Below the pieces are notes generated by a model that was not told where the DNA came from, did not search any database, and saw only the letters and a program-made list of their open reading frames with translations. From positions 208,603 to 272,602 of the forward strand of contig JADKEH010000010.1 in assembly GCA_016718155.1 (NCBI GenBank): 64,000 nt of DNA, written 5' to 3'. The translations under genes and the position numbers were made by a program. Position 1 is the stretch's first letter. Every line of letters begins with the position of its first letter. Below are positions 14,160 to 23,843 of this stretch, in pieces. The stretch is from Candidatus Rhodoferax randersensis (GTDB lineage: Bacteria; Pseudomonadota; Gammaproteobacteria; Burkholderiales; Burkholderiaceae_C).

Positions 14160-14173
14160 TTTGATTTCCTACA

Positions 14174-14219
14174 GTTAGTTGAGGACAGAGCTTCGCAAAG
14201 CTCAGGACTGTCCCGCAAT
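14174..14219 (-). repeat. Dispersed palindromic repeat, copy A
   Basis: Contains GTTGAGGACAGAGC and GGACTGTCCCGC flanking a small inner hairpin (GAGCTT-CGC-AAAGCTC). The same outer arms recur at 17568-17618, 22193-22259 and 50337-50396. This copy fills the rplJ-rplL gap. Confidence 0.7.
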
Positions 14220-14251
14220 GTTTCATTTGTGGTTTCTACAAGCAGCGGGCA

Positions 14252-14779
14252 TCAAGCCGCGACTGCCTCTGCGGGAGGGGCTTCCGCCACGCCAGCGCCT
14301 TTTTTCTCCGCAATCGCTGCCAGCACACGTGCCGTACGCGAAATCGGGGATTGCATCAAGCCCAGCAACTGTGCCAACAACACTTCCTTGGAAGGGATGC
14401 TTGCCAACTGCTTCACGCCGTTCACGTCCAGGGCTTTTCCACCGTATGCACCGCCGCGAATCACCAACTTGTCGTTGGTCTTCGCGAAGTCCGCCACCAC
14501 TCGCGCGGCAGCCACAGCATCGACAGAGAAGCCATAGATCAGCGGACCGGTCATCAGATCGGACACGACTTCAAACCCACTACCGGCCACAGCACGGCGC
14601 GCCAACGTGTTCTTGAACACATTCAGGCTTACACCGTTGCTGCGCGCGGTTGAGCGCAGTTTGGTCATGTCAGCGACCGTGATGCCGCGGTATTCCGCCA
14701 TCACCAGCGTTTGAGCTTTTGCGGCGAGGCCAGTCACATCACTGATGACTGCTTCTTTCTCACTGCGATTCAGACTCAA
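14252..14779 (-). CDS. rplJ: 50S ribosomal protein L10
   Basis: A 175-aa L10 that anchors L7/L12 dimers to the ribosomal stalk. The N-terminus SLNRSEKEAVISDV and the conserved VMAEYRGITVADMTKLR and FKNTLARRA segments identify it. The start is TTG at 14779, preceded by GAAGGAG at good spacing. TTG is unusual for a highly expressed ribosomal protein, but no ATG or GTG fits the conserved N-terminus. Probably autoregulated through the leader upstream. Confidence 0.97.
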   Translation of the reverse strand: MSLNRSEKEAVISDVTGLAAKAQTLVMAEYRGITVADMTKLRSTARSNGVSLNVFKNTLARRAVAGSGFEVVSDLMTGPLIYGFSVDAVAAARVVADFAKTNDKLVIRGGAYGGKALDVNGVKQLASIPSKEVLLAQLLGLMQSPISRTARVLAAIAEKKGAGVAEAPPAEAVAA

Positions 14780-14784
14780 GGTCT

Positions 14785-15030
14785 ACTCCTTCAAAATGTG
14801 CCCATCAGCAAGTTGCCTTCGAGCACGCCACATTGCAGCGACCAACTGTTTCGGAAATACTTTCCATCTGCAGCGGGATCGCCATCTGCGTTGGTTCAGG
14901 CCTCGGGTAAACCCACGGCCCACTGATTAAGTGCTCGCCACATCGCTGCAGTCCGCACACCAACGGTCTTGGATGACCTGCCCAGACCTTTCAGTTCGAG
15001 CAGCCCACCACCTCGAACCACCCTTGCGGG
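14785..15030 (-). promoter_or_regulatory. Candidate L10 leader (rplJ 5' UTR)
   Basis: The 272-base gap between rplA and rplJ contains no convincing ORF. On the coding strand it carries CCAAGACCGTTGGTG followed by a bulged region and CTTAATC, resembling the conserved part of the ribosomal L10 leader that binds the L10-L12 complex and represses rplJL translation. Just after rplA a GC hairpin (GAACCGCCC-GCAA-GGGTGGTTC) has no T-run, so it is not a standard terminator. Assignment rests on position and motif similarity, not on a covariance search. Confidence 0.5.
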
Positions 15031-15051
15031 CGGTTCAAATTTCTTTTGCGA

Positions 15052-15747
15052 TTACGCCGAGATGGTCTGCATGTCCACCCGGACACCCACACCCATCGTG
15101 CTCGACACCGCGACTTTTCTCAAATAGACACCCTTGCTGGTTGCAGGCTTGGCCTTGGTCAAGGCATCCACCAGCGCCGCCAAGTTGCCTTGCAGCTTGT
15201 CGGTATCGAATGAGCGACGGCCGATCGTGGAATGCACAATGCCGGCCTTGTCAACACGAAACTGCACCTGACCGGCCTTGGCATTCTTCACCGCCGTGGC
15301 AACATCAGGGGTCACCGTGCCAACCTTCGGGTTAGGCATCAAACCACGGGGGCCCAGGATCTGACCCAGGGTACCGACCACGCGCATGGCGTCCGGCGCG
15401 GCGATGACCACGTCGAACGGCATGTCGCCAGCCTTGACCATGGCAGCCAGATCGTCCATGCCAACGATGTCGGCGCCGGCGGCCTTGGCTTCTTCAGCCT
15501 TGGCACCTTGCGCAAACACCGCCACACGCTTGGTCTTGCCGGTGCCGTTGGGCAGCACGACCGCGCCGCGAACCACTTGGTCCGATTTCTTGGCATCGAT
15601 ACCGAGTTGCACGGCCACATCGATGGATTCATCGAACTTGGCGTTGGCGCACTCCTTGACGATGCCCAAGGCATCCACCAGGGGGTACAGCTTGTTGCTG
15701 TCAACCTTGCCCTGGAAGGTCTTTTGTTTTTTGGTGAGCTGGGTCAT
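15052..15747 (-). CDS. rplA: 50S ribosomal protein L1
   Basis: A 231-aa L1 with the central GTVTPDVATAVKNAKAGQVQ and FRVDKAGIVHSTIGR segments. It binds 23S rRNA at the E-site stalk and is a known translational repressor of its own rplKA mRNA. The ATG at 15747 abuts the rplK stop at 15748, so the two are translationally coupled. Confidence 0.98.
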   Translation of the reverse strand: MTQLTKKQKTFQGKVDSNKLYPLVDALGIVKECANAKFDESIDVAVQLGIDAKKSDQVVRGAVVLPNGTGKTKRVAVFAQGAKAEEAKAAGADIVGMDDLAAMVKAGDMPFDVVIAAPDAMRVVGTLGQILGPRGLMPNPKVGTVTPDVATAVKNAKAGQVQFRVDKAGIVHSTIGRRSFDTDKLQGNLAALVDALTKAKPATSKGVYLRKVAVSSTMGVGVRVDMQTISA

Positions 15748-16179
15748 TTACACACCCTCCACATTCACGCCCATCGAGCGGGCTGAGCCAGCGATGGTAC
15801 GAACTGCCGCGTCCATGTCGGCCGCAGTCAGGTCTTTCATTTTGGTCTTTGCAATTTCTTCGAGCTGAGCGCGCGTGATCTTGCCGACTTTGTCGGTATG
15901 CGGACGCGGCGAACCCTTGTCAATCTTGACCGCCTTCTTGATCAGAATCGACGATGGCGGCGACTTGATGATGAAGGTGAAACTCTTGTCGGCAAACGCC
16001 GTAATCACCACAGGCAGCGGCAGGCCCGGTTCAATACCTTGGGTCTGCGCATTGAATGCCTTGCAGAACTCCATGATGTTCAAACCGCGCTGACCCAGTG
16101 CCGGGCCGATCGGTGGTGATGGATTGGCCTTACCAGCTGGCACTTGCAGCTTGACAAAACCGACGATTTTTTTCGCCAT
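15748..16179 (-). CDS. rplK: 50S ribosomal protein L11
   Basis: A 143-aa L11 starting MAKKIVGFVKLQVPAGKANP, with the proline-rich SPPIGPALGQRGLNIMEFCK segment that contacts the GTPase centre of 23S rRNA. It starts the rplKA pair; 177 bases separate it from nusG, room for a promoter that I cannot pinpoint. Confidence 0.98.
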   Translation of the reverse strand: MAKKIVGFVKLQVPAGKANPSPPIGPALGQRGLNIMEFCKAFNAQTQGIEPGLPLPVVITAFADKSFTFIIKSPPSSILIKKAVKIDKGSPRPHTDKVGKITRAQLEEIAKTKMKDLTAADMDAAVRTIAGSARSMGVNVEGV

Positions 16180-16356
16180 GCTTTACTCCTTGCGGGTGAT
16201 AACGCCTCAGCCACCAACATCGGTGACCCTGGCTCCCCGGGGTTAACGACTCACTCCTTGCATTCGCACCGAGTCGGAAAGTGCGAACAACTCAACCCGT
16301 GGCGGCCACCGCGAGGGTGCGACACACCGTCTCGCCAATACCGCAATGCCGGGCGC

Positions 16357-16965
16357 CTAGGTCTTCTCGATCTGAGAAAACTCCAGCTCTACCGGAGTCG
16401 GCCGACCAAAGATGGTGACCGACACGCGTACTTTGCTCTTCTCGTAATTGACGTCTTCAACCGATCCGTTGAAATCGGTAAAGGGGCCGTCCTTGACACG
16501 GACGTATTCGCCAACTTCAAACTCAACCTTGTGCCGGGGCTTCTCGGTGCCCTCTTGCATCTGGTTGACAATCTTCATAACTTCGGCTTCCGAGATCGGA
16601 GCCGGCCGGTTCTTGGCGCCGCCCACGAACCCGGTCACCTTGTTGGTGTGCTTCACCAGGTGCCAGGTGTCGTCGTTCATGATCATCTCGACCAGAACGT
16701 AGCCCGGGAAAAACTTGCGCTCGGTGGTCTTCTTCTGGCCGTTCTTGATCTCAACCACTTCTTCCATCGGAACCAGAATGCGGCCAAACTTGTCCTGCAT
16801 GCCGGCGCGGTTGATGCGCTCGAGAATGTTGCGCTCAACCGCCTTCTCCATGCCGGAGTAGGCATGCACCACGTACCACCTCAGATCCGGATTGACCGGC
16901 GGCGCAACCGGCGCGGACTCAACCGGCGCCTCGGTGATTGGGGTATCCGAAATATCCGTCATCAT
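16357..16965 (-). CDS. nusG: Transcription antitermination factor NusG
   Basis: A 202-aa NusG. The NGN domain (RWYVVHAYSGMEKAVERNI) binds RNA polymerase, and the C-terminal KOW domain (VGEYVRVKDGPFTDFNGSVE) binds Rho or ribosomal protein S10. Two adjacent ATGs (16965 and 16962) are possible; the first overlaps the secE stop (ATGA). The N-terminal about 25 residues are Pro/Ala-rich and extend beyond E. coli NusG, as is common in beta-proteobacteria. Confidence 0.97.
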   Translation of the reverse strand: MMTDISDTPITEAPVESAPVAPPVNPDLRWYVVHAYSGMEKAVERNILERINRAGMQDKFGRILVPMEEVVEIKNGQKKTTERKFFPGYVLVEMIMNDDTWHLVKHTNKVTGFVGGAKNRPAPISEAEVMKIVNQMQEGTEKPRHKVEFEVGEYVRVKDGPFTDFNGSVEDVNYEKSKVRVSVTIFGRPTPVELEFSQIEKT

Positions 16966-17345
16966 TTTCTCCACCCCAGGATCAGGTCGTAGAACACCCA
17001 CTCCAGGGTCTTGTCCGTCAACCACAAGAAAATCGCCATCACCAGGACGAAGGCAAAAACGTATGCCGTCATCTGAACCGACTCTTTGCGTGAAGGCCAG
17101 ACCACCTTCTTGACCTCACGCCAGGCATCGCGTCCAAAAGCAAACAGCTCTTTGCCGGTTTCCGAGGTAAAAAACACGGCAACCGCCGCGCCAAGCCCCA
17201 ACAACAAGCCCGCCCACTGAGCGATGACACCTTGCTTGCCCAGCAGATAGTAGGCAGCCAAAGCAGCGACGACCAAAGCCGCGGCGCCGACTAACTTGAC
17301 TTTGTCGCCGGTGGTACTGACGGTCTGAACTTGTGTGGTGGCCAT
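16962..17345 (-). CDS. secE: Preprotein translocase subunit SecE
   Basis: A 127-aa inner-membrane protein with three hydrophobic helices, as in the long proteobacterial SecE. The conserved amphipathic segment AWREVKKVVWPSRKESVQMT precedes the last helix. It clamps SecY in the translocon. Located between tRNA-Trp and nusG, its standard place. Confidence 0.97.
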   Translation of the reverse strand: MATTQVQTVSTTGDKVKLVGAAALVVAALAAYYLLGKQGVIAQWAGLLLGLGAAVAVFFTSETGKELFAFGRDAWREVKKVVWPSRKESVQMTAYVFAFVLVMAIFLWLTDKTLEWVFYDLILGWRK

Positions 17346-17481
17346 TATTTCTAAACAGTTTTGACTTATCTAATTCGAATCAGTTCAGCGCCGAAGCGCA
17401 GTATCCAGGCGCTCCAGACGCCGAAGCCCGCCGTTTTCACAGCGGGCTTGAACACCCCCCAACCCATACCCACCAATCAGG

Positions 17482-17557
17482 TGGCAGGGGCAGTAGGAAT
17501 CGAACCTACAACCTTCGGTTTTGGAGACCGACGCTCTGCCAATTGAGCTATACCCCT
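17482..17557 (-). tRNA. tRNA-Trp (CCA)
   Basis: Read on the minus strand the cloverleaf begins AGGGGTATAGCTCAATTGGC, the anticodon loop carries CCA, and the T arm is GGTTCGATTCC. The 3' CCA is encoded (17484-17482). It lies between tuf and secE, as in other proteobacteria. Confidence 0.97.
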
Positions 17558-17567
17558 ACTTCTAATT

Positions 17568-17618
17568 AGTTGAGGACAGAACTGGTGCGCTTCGCGTCAC
17601 TGCGGTCTGTCCCGCAAA
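17568..17618 (-). repeat. Dispersed palindromic repeat, copy B
   Basis: GTTGAGGACAGA and TCTGTCCCGC arms enclose a 22-base loop. It occupies most of the gap between tuf and tRNA-Trp. Same family as 14174-14219, 22193-22259 and 50337-50396. Confidence 0.7.
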
Positions 17619-17626
17619 CACATTGG

Positions 17627-18817
<1,191 letters not shown>

Positions 18818-18903
18818 TTCAGACTCCGAAAAGTATTTACGTCATCAAATCAACATCGCCGTCCGCCAAGCCGAGATCCACATCCCGACCAACGAACTCA
18901 AAT

Positions 18904-18978
<75 letters not shown>

Positions 18979-19042
18979 TACTGCAAACTCGCCAAAAGAC
19001 TGGGCGCGCCTGACTCAAAAAGAAACATCACCAAAACAATCG

Positions 19043-19116
19043 TGGAGCGGGAGACGGGAATCGAACCCGCGTCATTAGCTTGGAAGGCTAGGGTTCTACC
19101 ATTGAACTACTCCCGC
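19043..19116 (-). tRNA. tRNA-Gly (TCC)
   Basis: On the minus strand it starts GCGGGAGTAGTTCAATGGTA, has anticodon loop CTTCCAA (TCC), T arm GGGTTCGATTCCC and encoded CCA. It lies between tRNA-Tyr and tRNA-Thr in one cluster upstream of tuf. Confidence 0.97.
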
Positions 19117-19208
19117 ATCAGGATCGATCACTCAAACCCAACACGCCTCATCCACGCGCGTCATCCAAATACACTTGCAACAACTTCGCCCTGCACAACT
19201 GTTTTCAC

Positions 19209-19294
19209 TGGTGGAGAGGGCTGGATTCGAACCAGCGTACTCGTAAGAGGGCAGATTTACAGTCTGCTGCCATTAACCACTCGGCCACCTCTCC
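19209..19294 (-). tRNA. tRNA-Tyr (GTA)
   Basis: An 86-base class II tRNA with a long variable arm. It starts GGAGAGGTGGCCGAGTGGTT on the minus strand, has anticodon GTA in CTGTAAA, and an encoded CCA. First tRNA of the Tyr-Gly-Thr-tuf cluster. Confidence 0.97.
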
Positions 19295-19364
19295 TTTGGT
19301 GAACCCCGGATTATGCCACGAATTCCGCGCTGGACTAGGGTCGAAGATCCGAACCACCTGCCAA

Positions 19365-20171
19365 TCAAGTCCAGTCAATGCCGGGCTCCCCCCTGCCTTT
19401 GAAGAAGGCGTTGGCTAGCGCGAAATGCGAACAACCAACGAACGGCTCGGGGCCGCGCGACGCGGAAAGTGGCGAGGGATGATTGGCGGCAAGGACCAAG
19501 TGTTGGCGGGTCGGTCCTTGCCGCTCAATTAAAAGGCGCTTGGTCTGCGCCTGCGCACCCCACAACATGAACACGACCGGCCGCTCAAGCATAGACACAG
19601 CCTCAATAATGCCGTCAGTAAGCACTTCCCAACCTTGCTTTGCATGGCTGCCGGGCATGCCTTCCTCCACGGACAGGCTGGTGTTGAGCAGCAACACGCC
19701 CTGCCGAGCCCATGCCACCAGCGATCCGTCCGGCCGCGACTGCCGTGCTTGCAGGCGCGCCTTGGACGACGCGCAAAGGCCGGGATCGCGCGCCACCTCT
19801 TGAAAGATGTTGCGCAGTGACGGCGGCAACTTGACGCCCGGCGCCACAGAAAACGCAAGACCTTGCGCTTGGCCCACCCCATGGTAGGGGTCCTGGCCCA
19901 AAATCACCACCCGAACCTGACTCAAGGGCGTTAACTCCAGCGCATGAAACGGACGCGGCGGAAAGATACGTGCCCCCGCCGCCAAACGCTGCTGGACAAA
20001 GCTCGCCAAACGGGCGCCGACGGGACTGGACAAAAACCGGTCCACCACGCCTAACCAGTCTGGCGCCACCGGCCACTGCCTCGGCTGCCAGGCCGTCAGC
20101 ACCTCCGCAGCTTGGTCTTGAGCCTGCGCCAACCAGTCGATTTGTAGTCTGTCAACAGGCGGCACGGCCAC
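19365..20171 (-). CDS. ung: Uracil-DNA glycosylase
   Basis: A 268-aa family 1 UDG that removes uracil from DNA to start base-excision repair. The water-activating motif GQDPYHG with its Asp and the later VLAANHPSPLSASRG segment with the catalytic His are present, together with VFMLWGAQAQTKRLLI. The start is a GTG at 20171; the first about 35 residues are poorly conserved, so the start is less certain. It follows trpC on the same strand with a gap of 21 bases and may be cotranscribed with it. Confidence 0.94.
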   Translation of the reverse strand: MAVPPVDRLQIDWLAQAQDQAAEVLTAWQPRQWPVAPDWLGVVDRFLSSPVGARLASFVQQRLAAGARIFPPRPFHALELTPLSQVRVVILGQDPYHGVGQAQGLAFSVAPGVKLPPSLRNIFQEVARDPGLCASSKARLQARQSRPDGSLVAWARQGVLLLNTSLSVEEGMPGSHAKQGWEVLTDGIIEAVSMLERPVVFMLWGAQAQTKRLLIERQGPTRQHLVLAANHPSPLSASRGPEPFVGCSHFALANAFFKGRGEPGIDWT

Positions 20172-20192
20172 TTCCCGCTGCCACCGATGGTT

Positions 20193-20987
20193 TCACAGCT
20201 CACCAAACAGGCTGGCCAGCGCCTCACCCGGATCCGGTGCACGCATGAACGCCTCGCCGACCAGGAACGCATTGACACCCGCCGAGCCCATCCGCAACAC
20301 ATCCTCGCGGGTATGGATACCGCTCTCGCACACCAGCAATCGGTCACTCGGAACATCCGCCAGCAGCCCGAGTGTGGTGTCCAGCGACACTTCAAAAGTC
20401 TTGAGATTGCGGTTGTTGACACCGAGAAGGGGCGTTCTGAGCCTGAGCGCGCGCTGCAATTCGGCGCGGTCATGCACTTCCACCAGCACCGCCATGTCCA
20501 GGCTGCGGGCAATCGTCTCGAAGTCAGCCATTTGCGCGTCGTCAAGGCAAGCGGCGATCAACAAGATGCAGTCGGCCCCGCAGGCGCGCGACTCGTACAC
20601 CTGGTAGGCGTCCACCAAAAAATCCTTGCGCAGCACCGGCAAATGGCAGGACGCACGCGCCTGCTTGAGGTAGTCGATGCTGCCCTGAAAAAACTGCACA
20701 TCGGTGAGCACCGACAGGCCGGCGGCACCATGCTCGGCATAAGACTGCGCAATGTCGGCCGGAATGAAGTCGGCACGCAGCACCCCCTTGGACGGGCTGG
20801 CCTTCTTGATCTCGGCGATCACCGCAGGGTGACCGGCGGCCACTTTGGCACGCAGCGCCCCCACGAAGTCCCGCGTCAGCACGCGCGACTCTGCGTCGGC
20901 ACGCACCACGTTCAGGGACTTGCGTTTCGCTGCGGCGGCGACTTCTTCTCGTTTGACGGCAACGATACGCTCAAGAATGTCGCTCAC
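20193..20987 (-). CDS. trpC: Indole-3-glycerol-phosphate synthase
   Basis: A 264-aa monofunctional TIM-barrel enzyme converting CdRP to indole-3-glycerol phosphate in tryptophan synthesis. Conserved pieces are VIAEIKKASPSKG (catalytic Lys region), LSVLTDVQFFQGS, LRKDFLVDAYQVYE and the phosphate-binding VCESGIHTREDV. The GTG start overlaps the stop of the 52-aa upstream ORF (GTGA), indicating translational coupling. Confidence 0.96.
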   Translation of the reverse strand: MSDILERIVAVKREEVAAAAKRKSLNVVRADAESRVLTRDFVGALRAKVAAGHPAVIAEIKKASPSKGVLRADFIPADIAQSYAEHGAAGLSVLTDVQFFQGSIDYLKQARASCHLPVLRKDFLVDAYQVYESRACGADCILLIAACLDDAQMADFETIARSLDMAVLVEVHDRAELQRALRLRTPLLGVNNRNLKTFEVSLDTTLGLLADVPSDRLLVCESGIHTREDVLRMGSAGVNAFLVGEAFMRAPDPGEALASLFGEL

Positions 20988-21142
20988 TTGGGGTCGTCGC
21001 GCTTGGCAGCACCTGCGTCGCCGGGCGAGACCGGGCCATAGCCACGACGGTTTTTGTCACTGGCACGCTGAATCCACCACCAGGCGGCGACGGCAGGTAC
21101 CACTATCAAAATGGTCATGGTGATGAGGTCAGAATAGTTCAT
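20984..21142 (-). CDS. 52-aa small membrane protein between trpD and trpC
   Basis: A short ORF that overlaps its neighbours at both ends: its ATG overlaps the trpD stop (ATGA) and its TGA overlaps the trpC GTG. It starts MNYSDLITMTILIVVPAVAA, a probable single membrane helix, continues WWWIQRASDKNRRGYGPVS, and ends in a charged KRDDPK tail. The double overlap argues that it is translated. Function unknown. The three consecutive Trp codons within a trp operon are noteworthy, but it sits inside the operon rather than ahead of it. Confidence 0.6.
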   Translation of the reverse strand: MNYSDLITMTILIVVPAVAAWWWIQRASDKNRRGYGPVSPGDAGAAKRDDPK

Positions 21143-22185
21143 GTTTTCTCCAACTGTCGGGACAAATCCACCAGTTGCGCAAGTTTACGACGCGCCGCGC
21201 CGCTCTCCAGCGCCGTGCGCGCCAGCGCCAGCCCCTGCGCCATGCTGGGCGCCACGTTGGCCGCATACAGCGCCACGCCCGCGTTGAGGATCACGATGTC
21301 ACGCGGGGCGCCCGGCTCATCATCGAGCACGCCCAGCAGCATGGCCTTGGACTCCTCGGGCGTTTGCACCTTGAGTGCGCGGTTGCTGGCCATCACCATG
21401 CCGAAGTCTTCCGGATGGATTTCGTATTCGGTGATTTCGCCGTTCTTGAGTTCACCCACCATGGTGGCGGCACCCAGGGACACTTCGTCCATGCCATCGC
21501 GCCCGTACACCACCACCGCGTGTTCGGTGCCCAGGCGCTGCAGCGCACGCACCTGAATGCCGACCAGATCCGGGTGAAACACACCCATCAGAATGTTGGG
21601 TGCGCCGGCCGGATTGGTGAGCGGCCCGAGCAGATTGAAGATGGTCTTGACGCCCAGCTCCTTGCGCACCGGCGCCACGTTCTTCATGGCCGGATGGTGG
21701 TTGGGGGCGAACATGAAACCCACGCCGACTTGCTCGATGCACTGCGCAATCGACGCAGGCGTCAGGTTGATGTTGACACCCAGCGACTCCATCACGTCGG
21801 CGCTGCCACTCTTGCTGCTGACGCTGCGCCCGCCGTGCTTGCTGACCTTGGCGCCCGCAGCGGCGGCCACAAACATGGAACAGGTGGAGATGTTGAAGGT
21901 GTGCGAGCCGTCGCCACCGGTGCCCACGATGTCCACCAGGTGCTTGCGGTCGGCCACCTCGACCTTGGTGGAGAACTCGCGCATCACCTGCGCGGCGGCG
22001 GTGATCTCGCCGATGGTTTCCTTCTTCACGCGCAAACCCGTGATCAGTGCCGCCATCATCACTGGCGACAATTCGCCGCCCATGATCAGACGCATGATGT
22101 GCAGCATCTCATCATGGAAGATCTCGCGGTGCTCGATGGTGCGCAACAGCGCTTCCTGGGGTGTGATTTTGCTGGTATGCGGCAT
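21139..22185 (-). CDS. trpD: Anthranilate phosphoribosyltransferase
   Basis: A 348-aa enzyme adding phosphoribosyl from PRPP to anthranilate. The PRPP-binding loop VDIVGTGGDGSHTFNIST and KHGGRSVSSKSGSADVME are intact, as are NLLGPLTNPAGAP and DGMDEVSLGA. Its RBS region (TATCAGGAG) belongs to a dispersed repeat shared with 50337-50396. It is followed by the 52-aa ORF and trpC. Confidence 0.97.
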   Translation of the reverse strand: MPHTSKITPQEALLRTIEHREIFHDEMLHIMRLIMGGELSPVMMAALITGLRVKKETIGEITAAAQVMREFSTKVEVADRKHLVDIVGTGGDGSHTFNISTCSMFVAAAAGAKVSKHGGRSVSSKSGSADVMESLGVNINLTPASIAQCIEQVGVGFMFAPNHHPAMKNVAPVRKELGVKTIFNLLGPLTNPAGAPNILMGVFHPDLVGIQVRALQRLGTEHAVVVYGRDGMDEVSLGAATMVGELKNGEITEYEIHPEDFGMVMASNRALKVQTPEESKAMLLGVLDDEPGAPRDIVILNAGVALYAANVAPSMAQGLALARTALESGAARRKLAQLVDLSRQLEKT

Positions 22186-22192
22186 GGTAAAA

Positions 22193-22259
22193 CTCCTGAT
22201 ACTTTGTGGGACAGACCTTTAGCTCTGGCCTCAAGTGATTGTCGGATGTTGGATGTCGG
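22193..22259 (-). repeat. Dispersed palindromic repeat, copy C (carries trpD RBS)
   Basis: On the minus strand it starts CCGACATCC, has arms TTGAGGCCAGAG and GGTCTGTCCCAC, and ends in AAAGTATCAGGAG a few bases before the trpD ATG. The whole 60-odd bases match 50337-50396 closely, where the element likewise ends just before an ATG. Confidence 0.75.
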
Positions 22260-22329
22260 AAGGGGAATCGGTCAGGGCCAGCTTGACCCCAAAGCCGATG
22301 AACAGCATCAAGTGTTGGAAGTCCGGCAT
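22231..22329 (-). pseudogene. 32-aa ORF, possible LysE/RhtB exporter tail
   Basis: It starts MPDFQHLMLFIGFGVKLALT and runs into the dispersed repeat. LMLFIGFGVKLAL resembles the last helix of LysE/RhtB amino-acid exporters. No upstream part exists, because ltaE ends 12 bases before. It may be a leftover of a deleted exporter gene or a chance ORF. Confidence 0.25.
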
Positions 22330-22340
22330 ACCGCGCTCCC

Positions 22341-23402
22341 TCAACGTGAAAAGAATTGACGCACGGCCACGGCCGCTCGGTCAATGCCCGCCTGGTCGAC
22401 ATCAAGGTGCGTGACAAAGCGCAACCGGTACAAGCCGGTGGCCAACACGCCATGGGCCTTGAGGTGGGCGATCAGCGCGTCACCGCGCGACTTGGCGACT
22501 TCCGCCAGATCGACAAACAGGATGTTGGTTTGCGGAGGCTCCACCCGCAGCTCGGGGATGCCCTGCAACGCATCGGCCAGGCGTTGCGCCAGTGCGTGGT
22601 CTTGTGCCAAGCGCGCCACGTGATGGTCCAGGGCCCACGACGCCGCGGCGGCCAGCATGCCTGCCTGACGCATGGCACCACCGGCCATCTTGCGGATGCG
22701 CCGCGCGCGCGCGATGAGCTCGGCCGAACCACACAGGGCCGAGCCGACCGGTGCGCCCAGGCCCTTGCTGAAACACACCGAGACACTGTCGAAGCAGCGG
22801 GCGATGCGCCGCGCCTGCGCAAATGGGTCACCCCCAGGCTCGCCATTGCCAGTCTGCGCGGCCTGCGCCGTCGCAGCGTTGAACAAGCGGGCACCATCAA
22901 GGTGGCAGGCCAATCCCCTGCTGTGTGCAAGGGTCGTCGCAGCCTGCACGTAGTCCAAGGGCAGCAACTTGCCGCCCAGCGTGTTTTCCAACGCGAGCAG
23001 GCGGGTACGTGCGAAGTGCGGGTCATCAGGCTTGATGGCGGCCTCGATATCGGTCAGCGCCAGCGAGCCATCGCTCTGATGGCTGATCGGCTGCGGCTGC
23101 ACGCTACCCAGCACCGCCGCACCGCCGCCTTCCCAGCGGTAGCAGTGCGCCTGCTGGCCAACAATGTACTCGTCGCCGCGCTGGCAATGGCTGAGCACCG
23201 CGCACAAATTGCTCTGCGTGCCAGAGGGCACGAACAAAGCCGCTTCGAAGCCCAACAAGGCCGCGATCTTGGCCTGCAAGGCATTGACGCTGGGGTCGTC
23301 GCCGAACACATCGTCACCCAGCGGGGCCGCCGCCATCGCCGCGCGCATGGCGGGCGTGGGCTGGGTGACGGTATCACTGCGAAGATCAACGGTTTTTGTC
23401 AT
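22341..23402 (-). CDS. ltaE: Low-specificity L-threonine aldolase
   Basis: A 353-aa PLP enzyme (beta-eliminating lyase/threonine aldolase family) cleaving threonine or allo-threonine to glycine and acetaldehyde. It starts MTKTVDLRSDTVTQPTPAMR. It has the GDDVFGDDPSVNALQ segment, the cofactor-side HLDGARLFNA, and the PLP-lysine motif SVCFSKGLGAPVGS. It lies between trpG and trpD, splitting the tryptophan genes; no role in tryptophan synthesis is implied. Confidence 0.93.
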   Translation of the reverse strand: MTKTVDLRSDTVTQPTPAMRAAMAAAPLGDDVFGDDPSVNALQAKIAALLGFEAALFVPSGTQSNLCAVLSHCQRGDEYIVGQQAHCYRWEGGGAAVLGSVQPQPISHQSDGSLALTDIEAAIKPDDPHFARTRLLALENTLGGKLLPLDYVQAATTLAHSRGLACHLDGARLFNAATAQAAQTGNGEPGGDPFAQARRIARCFDSVSVCFSKGLGAPVGSALCGSAELIARARRIRKMAGGAMRQAGMLAAAASWALDHHVARLAQDHALAQRLADALQGIPELRVEPPQTNILFVDLAEVAKSRGDALIAHLKAHGVLATGLYRLRFVTHLDVDQAGIDRAAVAVRQFFSR

Positions 23403-23843
23403 ATTGGCCTCTAGCCCTTTGTTGATGCTAACAAGAAGCTATAAACATAGTAGCAAAGACGGCTGCTGTTCTTGGCCGTCATTGCGAGCGAAGCGCGGCA
23501 ATCCACAGCACCATCGTCTTTGCGAGTCTCCCGAATCCGGGCGGATACCGCACTCGGACCTTGAACCAGCATCGTCATCGCGAGGCCGCAGGCCGTGGCG
23601 ATCCATGCATCTTCTTTCAGGGTCATGGATTCAGGAGTCCTGGATTGCTTCACTGCGTTCGCAATGACGACCTGTTCATGGAAAGGAGCGCAGCGACGCG
23701 GCACGTCAGGAGCCATGGATTGCCGCGCTTCGCTCGCAATGACGGGCACGATTGCCCCGCTTCGCTCGTATTGCCGGGGAGCGGCTGGGCCGCTGGGCCG
23801 CTGGGCCGCTGGCAAAGCATGGCGCATCCATGGGAACACTGCC
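23403..23843 (+). repeat. Repeat-filled gap between ltaE and trpG
   Basis: No gene is seen in these 441 bases. They hold at least four copies of a short repeat in both orientations: ATTGCGAGCGAAGCGCGG at about 23480, a variant GTCATCGCGAGGCCGCAGGC at about 23575, and inverted copies near 23641 and 23716. At 23433-23457 is a motif related to the repeat inside thiL (AGCTATAAACATAGTAGC). Such elements are REP/MITE-like and typical of this bacterial group. They separate trpEG from trpDC. Confidence 0.75.
23784..23812 (+). repeat. 8-bp tandem repeat GCTGGGCC
   Basis: Three full and one partial copy of GCTGGGCC in direct tandem within the repeat-filled gap. A simple repeat prone to slippage; no coding role seen. 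Confidence 0.85.

Noticed and set aside
23784..23812. Regular 8-bp repeats considered as CRISPR
   Set aside because: No spacers; units are directly adjacent and short.
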